From JBNLBS01 sp050303415 (lineage in GTDB: Bacteria; Pseudomonadota; Gammaproteobacteria; Methylococcales; Methylomonadaceae), in the NCBI GenBank assembly GCA_050303415.1, contig JBNLBS010000004.1:62001-126000 (forward strand): a stretch of 64,000 bases of DNA, in the 5' to 3' direction. The notes below the pieces were generated by a model that ran no database searches, was not told where the DNA came from, and worked only from the letters and a program-made list of their open reading frames with translations. Below, one piece after another: positions 55,801 through 64,000 of this stretch (the first letter of the stretch is position 1; each line of letters opens with the position of its first letter). A program made the translations under genes and the position numbers.

Positions 55801-57694
55801 AGTACGTAATGCTTCCGAAGATTTACTGGGCATTTTGAACGACATACTGGATATTTCGAAAATCGACTCCGGGCAATTAAAACTCGAACTACGCGAGTTT
55901 ACACTAGAGTCACTGCTGCACAATGTTATTCAACTTTTTATTAGCCAAATTAAGGAGAAACAACTTGAGTTAATCCTGGAGGTTGATCCGGACAGCCCTA
56001 CAAGTATCTTTGGTGATGAATTGCGTATACGCCAGGTGTTAAAAAATCTGCTCAGCAACGCATTGAAATTTACCGATCAAGGCGAAATTCATATTCGGGT
56101 GCGCATTAAAGAGCGCTTGTCGAATGACTTATATATGGAATTTTCAGTTCGCGATACCGGAATTGGTCTAAGCGAAGGCCAAATTGAACATTTATTCCAA
56201 CCGTTTACTCAGGCAGACAGCTCTACAACACGTAAATACGGTGGAACCGGCCTGGGGTTATCCATTTCCAAGCAACTGGTTCATTTGATGGGGGGACATA
56301 TTGACGTCCGCAGTCGACTCTCCGAAGGCAGTCAGTTTACTTTTACTGTAAAAGTACAAGAAGGACAGAAAGCTCAAATATCTGCCGACATTGAGCATTT
56401 AAAAGATTGTCGCTGTCTGGTAGTCGATGATGTGGAGGCTTCATGTCATATATTAAAGCAGTATATGTCTACGTGGCTGGATGAAGTCGAAATTTCACTA
56501 TCCGGGGAAGATGCATTGCGACAGATCACCCAAGCCGAACAGCGGGGTAAACCTTTTAATTTATTGCTGTTAGATTGGAAAATGCAGCCCTTAGACGGCA
56601 TCAATGTCTTGCAAAAACTGGTCGATAAACAGCACAAAGGTCAATTAAAGAGCGCTCCAATTGTTGTGATGCTTACCGCATTTGACACAGAAGCATTAAA
56701 ATCAGAACTTAGTCATACCAAACTTAGGCCTGAAGCAATTATTACCAAGCCGGTTTCGCCATCTCAGCTGTTTGAAGCGCTTTACAACGTCACCCATCAA
56801 CTTCCTCAAAATGTTGAACATCATAAAAAACAACGTGGCTTTTCCTATGATATTGCCAAACCGATACAAAATGCCGACATTCTACTGGTGGAAGATAATG
56901 AATTAAATCAACAAGTGACCGGCGAGCTGTTACGAAATGCAGGATTGAATGTGAAAATTGCTCATCATGGTGCTAAAGCACTCGAAATGATGCAGTATTT
57001 TCACTTTGATGCGATATTAATGGATTTACAAATGCCGGTAATGGATGGTTTTGAAGCCAGTCGAAAAATTCGGGCCTTACCGGACGGTAAGGAAGTACCG
57101 ATCATCGCCATGACGGCAGCTGTTACCCAACATGACCGTGATGCCTGCCTTGCAGTCGGTATGAATGATCATACGCCAAAACCAGTGAACCCAAAGCAAC
57201 TACTGGAAACATTAGTGCGTTGGATTAAGCCAAATACAGCAGACAGCCAAACGATAAATCCAGCTTTCAAACATTCTGAGCTGAACAGTGAATTCAATCT
57301 GCCAGGATTCGATTTTACAAATATACTGGAGATGCTTGGCGGAGACCGTAATTACCTGTTAAAACTGCTGCAAGCGTTTTATCGAGACCATGCGGATACG
57401 CCGGCACAAATAACTGACCTGGTGCAATCCGGAGAAATATCGACGGCCGAAAAATTATTGCACGAGCTTAAAGGCGCTGCCGGTAATTTGGGTATGCTTG
57501 AATTACATAAAATATCCGATACCCTGGACAACGAGCTGAAAAACAGCAATTACAACCCGGAAACCTTATCTACCTGGCTGAATGTGTTTGATAAAGCTTT
57601 AATCGAACTCAAACAACTATCAAATTCGGCACAACATTTTGCAGATTCTGTCCAAAACCAGCCGATTTTAAGACCACAAAAAGCAGAGAATTAG
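52898..57694 (+). CDS. Very large hybrid sensor kinase (CHASE-HK-receiver-PAS-HK-2 receivers-HPt)
   Basis: A 1598-residue signalling protein with two complete kinase modules. Order: TM helix (about 10-30), CHASE sensory domain (YEQILRGGVALYESS, PGIQGVGVSRMI), TM helix near 315-335, coiled coil, HisKA 1 (His near 398, SHELRTPLTLI), HATPase 1 (DNGPGIPQDQ, GGTGLGLSIV), receiver 1 (Asp near 706, LTDIMMPKMSG), PAS (GDGVWDWNVETGEISYS), HisKA 2 (His near 936, SHEIRTPMNAIL), HATPase 2, receiver 2 (near 1225, LLLDWKMQPLDG), receiver 3 (near 1375, LMDLQMPVMDG), HPt (His near 1522, LHELKGAAGNLG). ATG 52898 is preferred over a TTG five codons upstream. No partner regulator is adjacent. Confidence 0.93.
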   Translation: MLREFFSFLLTKITAWVIFFLLLALTAFAWFNANKFVEQRAQTRFNSAVSNARERIKIRMDTYEQILRGGVALYESSERVTREEWRQYVKTLQITTKYPGIQGVGVSRMILPEQKTEFEASVQNEGFPKFKIKPEGDRKLFSSIVFLEPFDFRNRRAFGYDMFSEPVRREAMQYAAETGQPAVSGRVTLVQETDTDIQSGFLMYLPVYRHDMPVDTKENRLRAHWGFVYSPFRMNDLMNGILGAGLPDVDFEIFDADNPVPENLLYRSNEKSPRLSTQARFTTEYKIHIGNRYWRLKLASTPYMESEIDDTLPTLVAVGGGIVDLLIFLILWFMAVSRQRLEIHTQQLQASENQLKKAKKQLEQSVQEISLANEKNKKLYLKTLELDELKTQFFANVSHELRTPLTLIIGPVQKYLSRIDIDDTDRQNFELILRNARFLHRHVSNLLDIGKLDAHRMRPQYSLLDLAHQVRTIASNFDIIAAEQKISYQVLIPESLPAEIDPEKFQRIVLNLLSNAFKFTPEQGEIVIQLKSEHDNAVLDVCDNGPGIPQDQHQAIFDRFRQLDGHSTRLRGGTGLGLSIVKEFTQLMKGDVKVKTSASGGACFEVKIPLKAPEDSQILSIPEEFHRENAEYYFDVESLRVKTQDIASTNIISPTNANKILIVEDNVDMRMYLSSILTSHYQVFTAVNGEDGLKKAKQLKPDLILTDIMMPKMSGDQMISILRQERDFKNLPIVVLSAKADEHLHNRLLENGVQDYISKPFSECELLARLNRILSDYQGFLYDLHVNEERWRLAIEASGDGVWDWNVETGEISYSAHWKAMLGYDDDEIDADFQEWKKRLHPDEKSRILAELDAYLQGNSSDYEQEHRLLSKDGSWKWVLAHGRAVSFDAKGKPLRIVGTMTDIDKRKQTDELIIKAKENAEAAVKAKSDFLANMSHEIRTPMNAILGLTHLIMDTDLTLMQRDYLDKVRNASEDLLGILNDILDISKIDSGQLKLELREFTLESLLHNVIQLFISQIKEKQLELILEVDPDSPTSIFGDELRIRQVLKNLLSNALKFTDQGEIHIRVRIKERLSNDLYMEFSVRDTGIGLSEGQIEHLFQPFTQADSSTTRKYGGTGLGLSISKQLVHLMGGHIDVRSRLSEGSQFTFTVKVQEGQKAQISADIEHLKDCRCLVVDDVEASCHILKQYMSTWLDEVEISLSGEDALRQITQAEQRGKPFNLLLLDWKMQPLDGINVLQKLVDKQHKGQLKSAPIVVMLTAFDTEALKSELSHTKLRPEAIITKPVSPSQLFEALYNVTHQLPQNVEHHKKQRGFSYDIAKPIQNADILLVEDNELNQQVTGELLRNAGLNVKIAHHGAKALEMMQYFHFDAILMDLQMPVMDGFEASRKIRALPDGKEVPIIAMTAAVTQHDRDACLAVGMNDHTPKPVNPKQLLETLVRWIKPNTADSQTINPAFKHSELNSEFNLPGFDFTNILEMLGGDRNYLLKLLQAFYRDHADTPAQITDLVQSGEISTAEKLLHELKGAAGNLGMLELHKISDTLDNELKNSNYNPETLSTWLNVFDKALIELKQLSNSAQHFADSVQNQPILRPQKAEN

Positions 57695-57804
57695 AAAAGC
57701 CCGCTCAATCTCTACAAATGACAGTTTTAACATTAATAAAATATGCTGGATATTCAAATACTTTGCCCTCTTAATTTAATACTTCCCTCTGTTCAGGGAC
57801 TAAA

Positions 57805-57840
57805 AAAGGCCGTCAAACTCTGTTTAACGGCCTTTAATTT
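57805..57840 (-). terminator. Bidirectional terminator between hybrid kinase and nadA
   Basis: AAAGGCCGT (57805-57813) pairs with ACGGCCTTT (57827-57835). On the reverse strand the stem is followed by a T run, ending nadA; on the forward strand TTTAATTTT follows. Confidence 0.8.
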
Positions 57841-57866
57841 TGGACAATGTTCTATTTTTATTAAAC

Positions 57867-58967
57867 TTAAGCAACAGACAACATATTTTCCAATGCTTTT
57901 TTGGCTAATGCAGCCTGTTTAGGCTCTACCGAAACCTGATTGACCACATGACCGTTAACCAGGTTTTCCAATACCCATGCCAGGTGCTGCGGATCAGTTC
58001 TGAACATGGTTGAACACATACACACGGTTGGCGACATGAAATGGATATTTTTACCGTCGGCTTTACATTCATCATGCAGGCGGTTGACCAGATTCAGCTC
58101 GGTACCAACCAACCATCGGGTGTTGGGCTCAGCTTCCCGGACAATTTTAAGGATGGCTTCGGTGGAACCAATATAATCTGATTTTTGACAAACTTCGAAG
58201 CTGGCTTCCGGGTGTGATATTACCTTGGTTTCCGGGTATTTTGCCAAAAAGTCATCGATATGTTCAGGTTTAAACATTTGGTGCACAGAACAATAGCCAT
58301 TCCATAAAATCATTTTGGCATTTTTGATCTGTTCAACCGTCAAGCCACCCATCGGTTTATCAAAATCCCAGGTCACCATTTGTTCCAAAGGAATACCCAT
58401 TCTATAACCGGTATTTCTGCCTAAATGCTGGTCAGGGAAAAACAGGACTTTTTCCCGCCTGGCAAAACTCCATTCCAGAATTTTTTGCGCATTGGATGAG
58501 GTACAGACTATGCCATCATGCTGTCCGCAAAAGGCTTTAAGATCAGCCGCAGAATTGATATAGGTGATGGGGGTTATTTCACTGTCAGCATCCAATACTT
58601 GTGACAGTTCATCCCAGCATTTCTGCACTTTAATCAGATTAGCCATATCGGCCATCGAACAGCCGGCAGCCATATCCGGCAAGATGGCAATTTGTTCGGG
58701 ACGGGATAATATATCCGCAACTTCCGCCATAAAATGCACACCGCAGAAGACTATATATTCTGCAACGGATTCGGCGGCATTACGCGATAATTTTAAAGAG
58801 TCACCGGAAAAATCAGCGTGTTGAAAAACTTCATCACGCTGATAGTGGTGACCTAATATTACGCATTTATCGCCTAACTTTTGTTTAGCCGCGACAATAC
58901 GTTTATAACATTCCTCATCATCGAGTAATGCGTAATCCTGTATGGGTAATGCAGAGCTATTTGACAT
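57867..58967 (-). CDS. nadA: Quinolinate synthase A
   Basis: A 366-residue [4Fe-4S] enzyme condensing iminoaspartate with dihydroxyacetone phosphate in NAD synthesis. Motifs: LGHHYQRDEVFQHADFSGDSL, AAGCSMADMAN, CTSSNAQKIL, SHPEASFEV, and CMCSTMFRTDPQHLAWVLE, providing the cluster cysteines. TTG at 58979 opens the frame, but ATG 58967 (MSNSSALPIQ) is more likely. About 60 bp after aspS; possibly co-transcribed. Confidence 0.96.
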   Translation of the reverse strand: MSNSSALPIQDYALLDDEECYKRIVAAKQKLGDKCVILGHHYQRDEVFQHADFSGDSLKLSRNAAESVAEYIVFCGVHFMAEVADILSRPEQIAILPDMAAGCSMADMANLIKVQKCWDELSQVLDADSEITPITYINSAADLKAFCGQHDGIVCTSSNAQKILEWSFARREKVLFFPDQHLGRNTGYRMGIPLEQMVTWDFDKPMGGLTVEQIKNAKMILWNGYCSVHQMFKPEHIDDFLAKYPETKVISHPEASFEVCQKSDYIGSTEAILKIVREAEPNTRWLVGTELNLVNRLHDECKADGKNIHFMSPTVCMCSTMFRTDPQHLAWVLENLVNGHVVNQVSVEPKQAALAKKALENMLSVA

Positions 58968-59024
58968 TAATTTATTCAACTTAATCGAAGGGCAGTCCGA
59001 AGTCCGTCCTATGCTATACAGATT

Positions 59025-60818
59025 TTAGTTTTTGACTTCCTGTTTTTCACCTAACGGTTTACGCAGTTTTATCCCTAACTCACGTAATTGAGCATCGTTT
59101 ACAAATGCCGGTGCATCAATTAACGGACAGGCAGCCGATTGTGTTTTAGGGAAGGCAATCACATCACGGATGGAAACTGAACCTGTCATCAACATTACCA
59201 GTCTGTCCAAACCAAATGCCACCCCACCATGAGGAGGACAACCGTATTTTAGCGCCTCTAATAAGAAACCAAATTTCTCTTTAGCCTCTTCTTCGCCAAT
59301 GCCCAGCAATTTAAAGACTCTGGACTGCATTTCGGTTTGATGGATACGGATTGACCCACCACCCACTTCGGTTCCGTTTAACACCAGATCATAGGCTCTT
59401 GATAAAGCCTGCCCCGGATTGGCTTCCAGTTCTTCCACGCTGCAGCTAGGTGCGGTAAACGGGTGATGAATGGCATTCCAACGCTGGCCTTTGTCATCCC
59501 AGTCAAACATTGGAAAATCAATGATCCAGACCGGTTTCCATTTACCTTCAATCATTCCTTTATCCAGACCGACTTTAACCCGCAACGCACCCATGGCTTC
59601 GTTAACGATAGTGGTTTTATCGGCACCGAAGAAAATTAAATCACCGGTTTGCGCATCGACTTTTGTTAATACGCTTTCCCAGACTTCAGCCGGTGCGAAT
59701 TTAACAATCGGTGATTGCAGACCGTCAATACCGGCGTCACGATCGTTGACTTTAATATAAGCCAGACCTTTAGCACCATAGATACCGACAAATTTGGTCA
59801 ATTCATCAATTTCCTTACGACTTAAATCCGAGCCATTCGGTACCTTCATTGCGACCACACGACCATTGGCATCGTTAGCCGGACCTGAAAAGACTTTAAA
59901 ATCAACGCCTTTCATATCATCGGCAATATCAACCAATTCCAATGGAATTCGTAAATCAGGACGATCCGAACCATAACGCTGCATGGCCTCATGATATGTC
60001 ATTTTAGGAAATTCAGCCGGTAACTGTTCTTCCAGTGTTTCATTAAACAAATGACGCACCATCTCTTCCATCAGGAACATGATATGGTCTTCATCCATAA
60101 ATGAGGTTTCAATATCCAGCTGGGTAAATTCCGGCTGACGGTCGGCGCGCAAGTCTTCATCACGAAAACAACGGACAACCTGATAATAACGGTCCATTCC
60201 GGAAATCATCAATAACTGTTTATACAGCTGAGGAGACTGCGGTAAGGCAAAAAATGCATTATCGTGGGTACGACTGGGAACGATATAGTCACGTGCGCCT
60301 TCCGGCGTTGCCTTGGTCAGATACGGCGTTTCAATTTCAAAGAAATCGTGATCATCCAGAAAATTACGTAAACACCGCGTGACATCACGACGAAAACGCA
60401 TTTTTTCCTGCATTTCACTGCGTCTTAAATCGATATAACGATATTTAAGACGAGTCTCTTCATTCACCTCTATTTCACTTTCCAGTGGAAAAGGTGGTGT
60501 ATCCGATTTATTTAATAAATCAATCTTAGATACCAGTACTTCTATCTCACCGGTACTCATATTTGGATTAATAGTGCCTTCCGGGCGGTTTCTGACCGTG
60601 CCGGTCACTTTTAGCACATATTCACTACGCACACTTTCAGCGATGGCAAAAGTTTCTTCGGTATCGGGGTCTATAACGACTTGAGTTAAACCACTACGGT
60701 CTCTTAAATCGATAAAAATAACACCACCATGATCACGACGACGGTGCACCCAACCGCATAATTCTACGACTTCACCCAAGTGAGCGGCATTTAATTCTCC
60801 ACATTTGTGGCTACGCAT
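59025..60818 (-). CDS. aspS: Aspartate-tRNA ligase
   Basis: A 597-residue bacterial-type class II synthetase: OB-fold anticodon domain (VELCGWVHRRRDHGGVIFIDLRDRSG), catalytic motif 1/2 (QSPQLYKQLLMISGMDRYYQVVRCFRDEDLRADRQPEF), the bacterial GAD insertion, and motif 3 (GGVAFGLDRLVMLMTG). The discriminating/nondiscriminating status cannot be set by eye. It follows the FmdB-type gene by about 60 bp, a common gammaproteobacterial pair. Confidence 0.97.
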   Translation of the reverse strand: MRSHKCGELNAAHLGEVVELCGWVHRRRDHGGVIFIDLRDRSGLTQVVIDPDTEETFAIAESVRSEYVLKVTGTVRNRPEGTINPNMSTGEIEVLVSKIDLLNKSDTPPFPLESEIEVNEETRLKYRYIDLRRSEMQEKMRFRRDVTRCLRNFLDDHDFFEIETPYLTKATPEGARDYIVPSRTHDNAFFALPQSPQLYKQLLMISGMDRYYQVVRCFRDEDLRADRQPEFTQLDIETSFMDEDHIMFLMEEMVRHLFNETLEEQLPAEFPKMTYHEAMQRYGSDRPDLRIPLELVDIADDMKGVDFKVFSGPANDANGRVVAMKVPNGSDLSRKEIDELTKFVGIYGAKGLAYIKVNDRDAGIDGLQSPIVKFAPAEVWESVLTKVDAQTGDLIFFGADKTTIVNEAMGALRVKVGLDKGMIEGKWKPVWIIDFPMFDWDDKGQRWNAIHHPFTAPSCSVEELEANPGQALSRAYDLVLNGTEVGGGSIRIHQTEMQSRVFKLLGIGEEEAKEKFGFLLEALKYGCPPHGGVAFGLDRLVMLMTGSVSIRDVIAFPKTQSAACPLIDAPAFVNDAQLRELGIKLRKPLGEKQEVKN

Positions 60819-60877
60819 AAGTTTTCTCTATTAATCCAAAGTTTGTTGATATTACGTACTAAAGTTCCGTAACGGTC

Positions 60878-61147
60878 CTAATGGCTTGAACAACTGCCGC
60901 CACTGCAACAACTGCCGCCAGATGATCCACCTGATTTAGCCTCGCCAGCTACATTCTTTTTGTTGCCGCTTTTAAAATCAGTTTCATACCAGCCGCCACC
61001 TTTTAACCTAAAACCGGCAGCTGAAATTTTCTTCATTAATTCAGGCTGACTACAGGCAGGACAATGAACTAAAGGTTCTGCGTTCATTTTTTGCAACGCT
61101 TCGTGCTCATGACCGCACGCTTTACATTGATATTCGTAAATTGGCAT
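60878..61147 (-). CDS. FmdB-family zinc ribbon protein
   Basis: An 89-residue protein beginning MPIYEYQCKACGHEHEALQK with a second CPAC (HCPACSQPELMKKISAAGFRLKGGGWYETDF), the FmdB/regulatory zinc ribbon pattern with two CxxC pairs. The tail is Gly/Ser/Cys-rich (GGSCCSGGSCSSH), which may bind further metal. Function is poorly defined; linkage to aspS is widely conserved. Confidence 0.92.
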   Translation of the reverse strand: MPIYEYQCKACGHEHEALQKMNAEPLVHCPACSQPELMKKISAAGFRLKGGGWYETDFKSGNKKNVAGEAKSGGSSGGSCCSGGSCSSH

Positions 61148-61188
61148 TTGCCACTCCTAAACAAATAAACAAAAATAATTCTTAACAT

Positions 61189-61217
61189 ATGGTCTTTATT
61201 TAGCTTTTCAAGACCAT
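61189..61217. promoter_or_regulatory. 8-bp dyad between divergent fmdB-like and pyrC genes
   Basis: ATGGTCTT (61189-61196) and AAGACCAT (61210-61217) flank 13 bp. A TATAAAAT -10-like box for pyrC follows at 61221. On the reverse strand TTGAAA...TATGTT (16-bp spacing) overlaps the dyad as a possible promoter for the zinc-ribbon-aspS unit. A repressor bound here could control both directions; inferred. Confidence 0.45.
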
Positions 61218-61259
61218 TGCTATAAAATAAACACCTATTTTACAAAAACAACAGACGTA

Positions 61260-62291
61260 ATGGAAAAATTAACCATAACCCGCCCCGATGACTGGCATTT
61301 ACATGTCCGTAATGGAGCCATCTTAAACACCGTTATCCCTCATACCGCCAGACAGTTTGCCCGGGCCATCATCATGCCCAATTTAAAACCACCGGTCACA
61401 ACAGTAGCGCAGGCTTTGTCGTACCGCGAGGAAATTCTGCAAGCAGTGCCGAAGAATTTGAACTTCAAACCATTGATGACACTGTATCTTACCAATTCAA
61501 CCACCGCCGAGGAGGTAAAAAAGGCGGCCGAATCGGAATACATTCATGCCTTTAAGCTCTATCCGGCAGGGGCAACCACTAACTCAGACGCCGGTGTAGC
61601 CGATTTAAAAGCTGTTTATCCTATTTTAGAGGCCATGCAGCAATATAAGTTGCCTTTGCTGATTCATGGCGAAGTCACTCAGGATGAATGTGATATTTTT
61701 GACCGTGAACGCGTCTTTGTTGAAACCACTCTGGCCGATATCAGTAGGAACTTCCCTGAATTACGCATGGTTCTTGAACATGTCACGACTGCTGAAGCCG
61801 TTCAATTCGTCGTATCCGCTTCAGACAATATTGCGGCCACCATTACCCCACAGCATTTACTGTTTAACCGAAATGCCATTCTGGCCGGCGGGATACGTCC
61901 GCATTATTATTGCCTGCCCATTATCAAACGCGAAAAACACCGCCAGGCTTTAGTTAAAGCGGCAATCAGCGGAAACCCCAAGTTCTTTTTAGGCACCGAC
62001 AGCGCTCCGCATTTAACGCATTTAAAAGAAAACAGCTGCGGCTGCGCCGGCTGCTACAGCGCCCATGCCGCCATCGAACTTTATACTGAAGTATTTGACA
62101 ATGCCAATGCTCTGGATAAATTGGAAGCTTTTGCCAGTTTTTATGGCCCGGATTTTTACCGGCTCCCCAGAAATACTGATACCATTACCCTGCAAAAACA
62201 AAGTTGGCTGGTTCCGAATCATTATGGCAACCAGAATATCCAGATTACCCCGCTTAAAGCCGGTGAAAACATAAACTGGAAATTGGCTTAA
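61260..62291 (+). CDS. pyrC: Dihydroorotase
   Basis: A 343-residue class II (E. coli-type) dihydroorotase that cyclises carbamoyl-aspartate to dihydroorotate. Zinc ligands: DWHLHVR (His-x-His), carboxylated Lys in HAFKLYPAGATTNS, LLIHGEV, LEHVTT and GTDSAPH. The flexible loop region HLTHLKENSCGCAGCYSA is typical of this class. Single gene with its own terminator. Confidence 0.97.
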   Translation: MEKLTITRPDDWHLHVRNGAILNTVIPHTARQFARAIIMPNLKPPVTTVAQALSYREEILQAVPKNLNFKPLMTLYLTNSTTAEEVKKAAESEYIHAFKLYPAGATTNSDAGVADLKAVYPILEAMQQYKLPLLIHGEVTQDECDIFDRERVFVETTLADISRNFPELRMVLEHVTTAEAVQFVVSASDNIAATITPQHLLFNRNAILAGGIRPHYYCLPIIKREKHRQALVKAAISGNPKFFLGTDSAPHLTHLKENSCGCAGCYSAHAAIELYTEVFDNANALDKLEAFASFYGPDFYRLPRNTDTITLQKQSWLVPNHYGNQNIQITPLKAGENINWKLA

Positions 62292-62296
62292 AAATA

Positions 62297-62336
62297 AAAA
62301 GCGGACAGTTCAACGAATCTGTCCGCTTTATTTTTT
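62297..62336. terminator. Bidirectional terminator between pyrC and mlaA
   Basis: AAAAGCGGACAG (62297-62308) pairs with CTGTCCGCTTT (62319-62329), with a T run (62327-62336) on the forward strand and an A/T-rich tail on the other. It serves the two converging genes. Confidence 0.87.
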
Positions 62337-62351
62337 GCCTGAACGATTAGC

Positions 62352-63227
62352 TTAATACGGACTCAAAGGTCCGGCAGGTACTGCTTGTACAGATTCCGGC
62401 TCAGTTTTCTTTGGCTCTTCCTCTGCCTTAACGTCATCGCCCGCAGCTTCTAAAGTTAAACCACCTTCTACGCTTTCATCTTCGTCCGTAGTTAAAGACA
62501 AACTAAATTCGATGTCTTCCTCATCTTCAGGTACATTACCGTCCAACGTTAAATACTCACGCTGTTGCAAATAAGCATCTCTAAAAAATTGATAGCGATC
62601 GATTGCCGCCTCATCAGCAATTTTTTCCGTGCTCAGGTTATCGGCACGCTGGTCAGTTGCATTAACCGCGAACAATGCCATCGGGATAACAGAACCACCC
62701 ACATAAGTGATTGGATTCATGCCCGCATCACCGATCAAACCTCCAATCCCTCTTGGCGTACTGGGTCCAAAAAAAGGTAATACAACATAAGGACCGGTCG
62801 GTACACCCCAAACACCCAGCGTCTGGTCAAAATCCTCTTTATGCTTGGGCAAATCGATCATGGATGCAACATCAAACAAGCCTCCCACCCCGGCAACCGT
62901 ATTAACCAGAAAACGAGCACCATCCATACCGCCCTGGTTAATTTTAAACTGTAAAATATCATTAATAGTAACCCCGATATCGTCCAGGTTACTGAAGAAA
63001 TTAGTAATACCCCGGTCTACAAAAGATGGCGTAACCATTTGGTAACCTTTCGCAACCGGCTTCATAGCATAATCGTCAAGACCATCATTAAATGCCTGCA
63101 CATTACGATTCCAGTTTTCCCAAGGATCGCGAGGATCTTCGGTAACTACTGTCTCAGTGGTGGCACAACCAGTCAAGGTTACCAACATAACGACAGTCAA
63201 AAGACTTAAGAATTTTTTAGTTTGCAT
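62352..63227 (-). CDS. mlaA: Outer-membrane lipid asymmetry lipoprotein MlaA
   Basis: A 291-residue lipoprotein (lipobox LTGC at about residues 18-21) of the MlaA/VacJ family, which removes misplaced phospholipids from the outer leaflet: DPWENWNRNVQAFNDGLDDYAMKPVAKGY, FFSNLDDIGVTINDILQ, GVPTGPYVVLPFFGPSTPRG. The C-terminal 70 residues are an acidic, Pro-rich tail (EEDIEFSLSLTTDEDESVEGG, PKKTEPESVQAVP) not needed for the core. The other mla genes are not in the window. Confidence 0.95.
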   Translation of the reverse strand: MQTKKFLSLLTVVMLVTLTGCATTETVVTEDPRDPWENWNRNVQAFNDGLDDYAMKPVAKGYQMVTPSFVDRGITNFFSNLDDIGVTINDILQFKINQGGMDGARFLVNTVAGVGGLFDVASMIDLPKHKEDFDQTLGVWGVPTGPYVVLPFFGPSTPRGIGGLIGDAGMNPITYVGGSVIPMALFAVNATDQRADNLSTEKIADEAAIDRYQFFRDAYLQQREYLTLDGNVPEDEEDIEFSLSLTTDEDESVEGGLTLEAAGDDVKAEEEPKKTEPESVQAVPAGPLSPY

Positions 63228-63349
63228 TTTCCCTCTTTCTCCCTATTGTTTTTTTATTCTGGGGTAATTTCGCGTAACATACCACAATCTTGCTCTTGCA
63301 TCGAGCAGTGACACCTTAAAAAACACAATCATAGATCAACCAATACATA

Positions 63350-63979
63350 ATGGAAACAACTCATATTCCTTTAGGCAAACGATTTCGCGGTTATTTACCC
63401 GTTATAATCGATATCGAAACCGCTGGCTTTAATCCCAAAAAAAATGCAATGCTCGAAATCGCAGCTGTTATCGTTGAACTTAATGCTAATCGTGAATTAC
63501 AAATAACCGAACGTTATGCCGCCCACGTTATTCCGTTTAAAAATTCGGAGCTGGATGCATCCGCATTAAAATTTAATGGTATAGACCCTTATCATCCCTT
63601 TCGGATGGCTGTTGAGGAAAAAGAAGCCCTTAACAAAATCTTCCACCCGATCAGAAAAGCCATGAAACGAAACGATTGCACCCGTGCAATCCTGGTTGGT
63701 CATAACCCGGCTTTCGATATTGGTTTTTTAAATGCCGCCATTCAACGTACACAAATCAAAAGAAGCCCTTTTCACCCGTTCAGTACCTTTGATACTGCCA
63801 CACTTGGCGGTCTGGCCTATGAGCATACCGTACTAGCCAAAATAGCTCAGGCTGCAGGCCTTGATTGGCAAGAAGATAAAGCCCACTCGGCCCTGTATGA
63901 CGCCGAACAAACTGCTGAACTATTTTGCAAAATCGTGAACCGCTGGCAACAACTTAACGCCCAGGACGCTGATAATTAA
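63350..63979 (+). CDS. rnt: Ribonuclease T
   Basis: A 209-residue DEDDh exoribonuclease that trims the 3' ends of tRNA and 5S/23S rRNA: ExoI VIIDIETAGFNPKKNAMLEIAAVIVE, ExoII GHNPAFDIGFLNAA, ExoIII AHSALYDAEQTAELF, and basic patches for RNA binding. Length is standard. It is divergent from mlaA, with about 120 bp between them. Confidence 0.96.
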   Translation: METTHIPLGKRFRGYLPVIIDIETAGFNPKKNAMLEIAAVIVELNANRELQITERYAAHVIPFKNSELDASALKFNGIDPYHPFRMAVEEKEALNKIFHPIRKAMKRNDCTRAILVGHNPAFDIGFLNAAIQRTQIKRSPFHPFSTFDTATLGGLAYEHTVLAKIAQAAGLDWQEDKAHSALYDAEQTAELFCKIVNRWQQLNAQDADN

Positions 63980-64000
63980 GACAGTTAGCATATAACTGTC
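63980..64000 (+). terminator. Hairpin directly after rnt (cut at window edge)
   Basis: GACAGTTA (63980-63987), loop GCATA and TAACTGTC (63993-64000) form a perfect 8-bp stem directly after the stop codon. Any T run would lie beyond the window. Confidence 0.6.

Noticed and set aside
1..64000. CRISPR array, insertion sequence, prophage or transposase
   Set aside because: No regularly spaced repeats and no protein with transposase, integrase or phage motifs were seen in the window.

Overview
This 64 kb window is chromosomal DNA from a gammaproteobacterium of moderate to low GC. The thrS-infC-rpmI-rplT-pheS-pheT-ihfA order, the E. coli-type PyrC and exonuclease I, RNase T, MlaA and a complete Na+-translocating NADH:quinone reductase all fit that class. 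An MxaD-like exported protein, a YVTN beta-propeller and exported copper proteins suggest a methylotroph, possibly Methylococcales. That last step is inference, because no methane or methanol dehydrogenase gene is in view.

Layout. 1-4.6 kb: a suf Fe-S operon read leftwards (Rrf2 regulator, sufB, sufC, sufD, then sufS, which runs off the left edge) with a readable promoter and overlapping operator. 4.7-7.65 kb: a B-type (ba3-like) cytochrome oxidase operon with a 47-residue membrane subunit, subunit II, subunit I and a dihaem cytochrome c. 7.8-9.3 kb: an orphan CheY-like receiver and two unrecognised genes. 9.5-17.5 kb: the translation operon, bounded by tRNA-Pro(GGG) and tRNA-Val(GAC). In this operon infC starts with ATC.

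17.8-26.6 kb holds the most unusual material: six co-oriented, tightly packed genes for exported or membrane-anchored proteins. Three carry CsgG/TolB-N-like domains; one of these is a 1178-residue fusion with TPRs and two propeller-like regions. The others are a membrane-anchored redoxin, a TPR protein and an unrecognised secreted protein. Immediately upstream is a unit that looks like a lone integron gene cassette (attC-like stem plus a small, possibly immunity-type gene).

27.4-29.7 kb: a membrane cupredoxin and a multicopper oxidase. 29.9-32.3 kb: an AMP/thymidine phosphorylase homologue paired with a PRPP-synthetase-like protein. 32.4-35.5 kb: a PhnD-like binding protein paired with a hybrid histidine kinase. 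35.6-38.2 kb: small genes, the propeller and the MxaD-like protein. 38.2-47.3 kb: sbcB, a CBS-domain protein, then the nqrABCDEF-apbE-nqrM operon. 47.6-52.5 kb: the giant NAD-glutamate dehydrogenase. 52.9-57.7 kb: a 1598-residue multi-domain hybrid kinase. 57.9-64 kb: housekeeping genes nadA, aspS, an FmdB-type zinc ribbon, pyrC, mlaA and rnt.

No CRISPR array, transposase, integrase or prophage gene was seen. Functions come from recognising families and motifs by eye; no database search was run.
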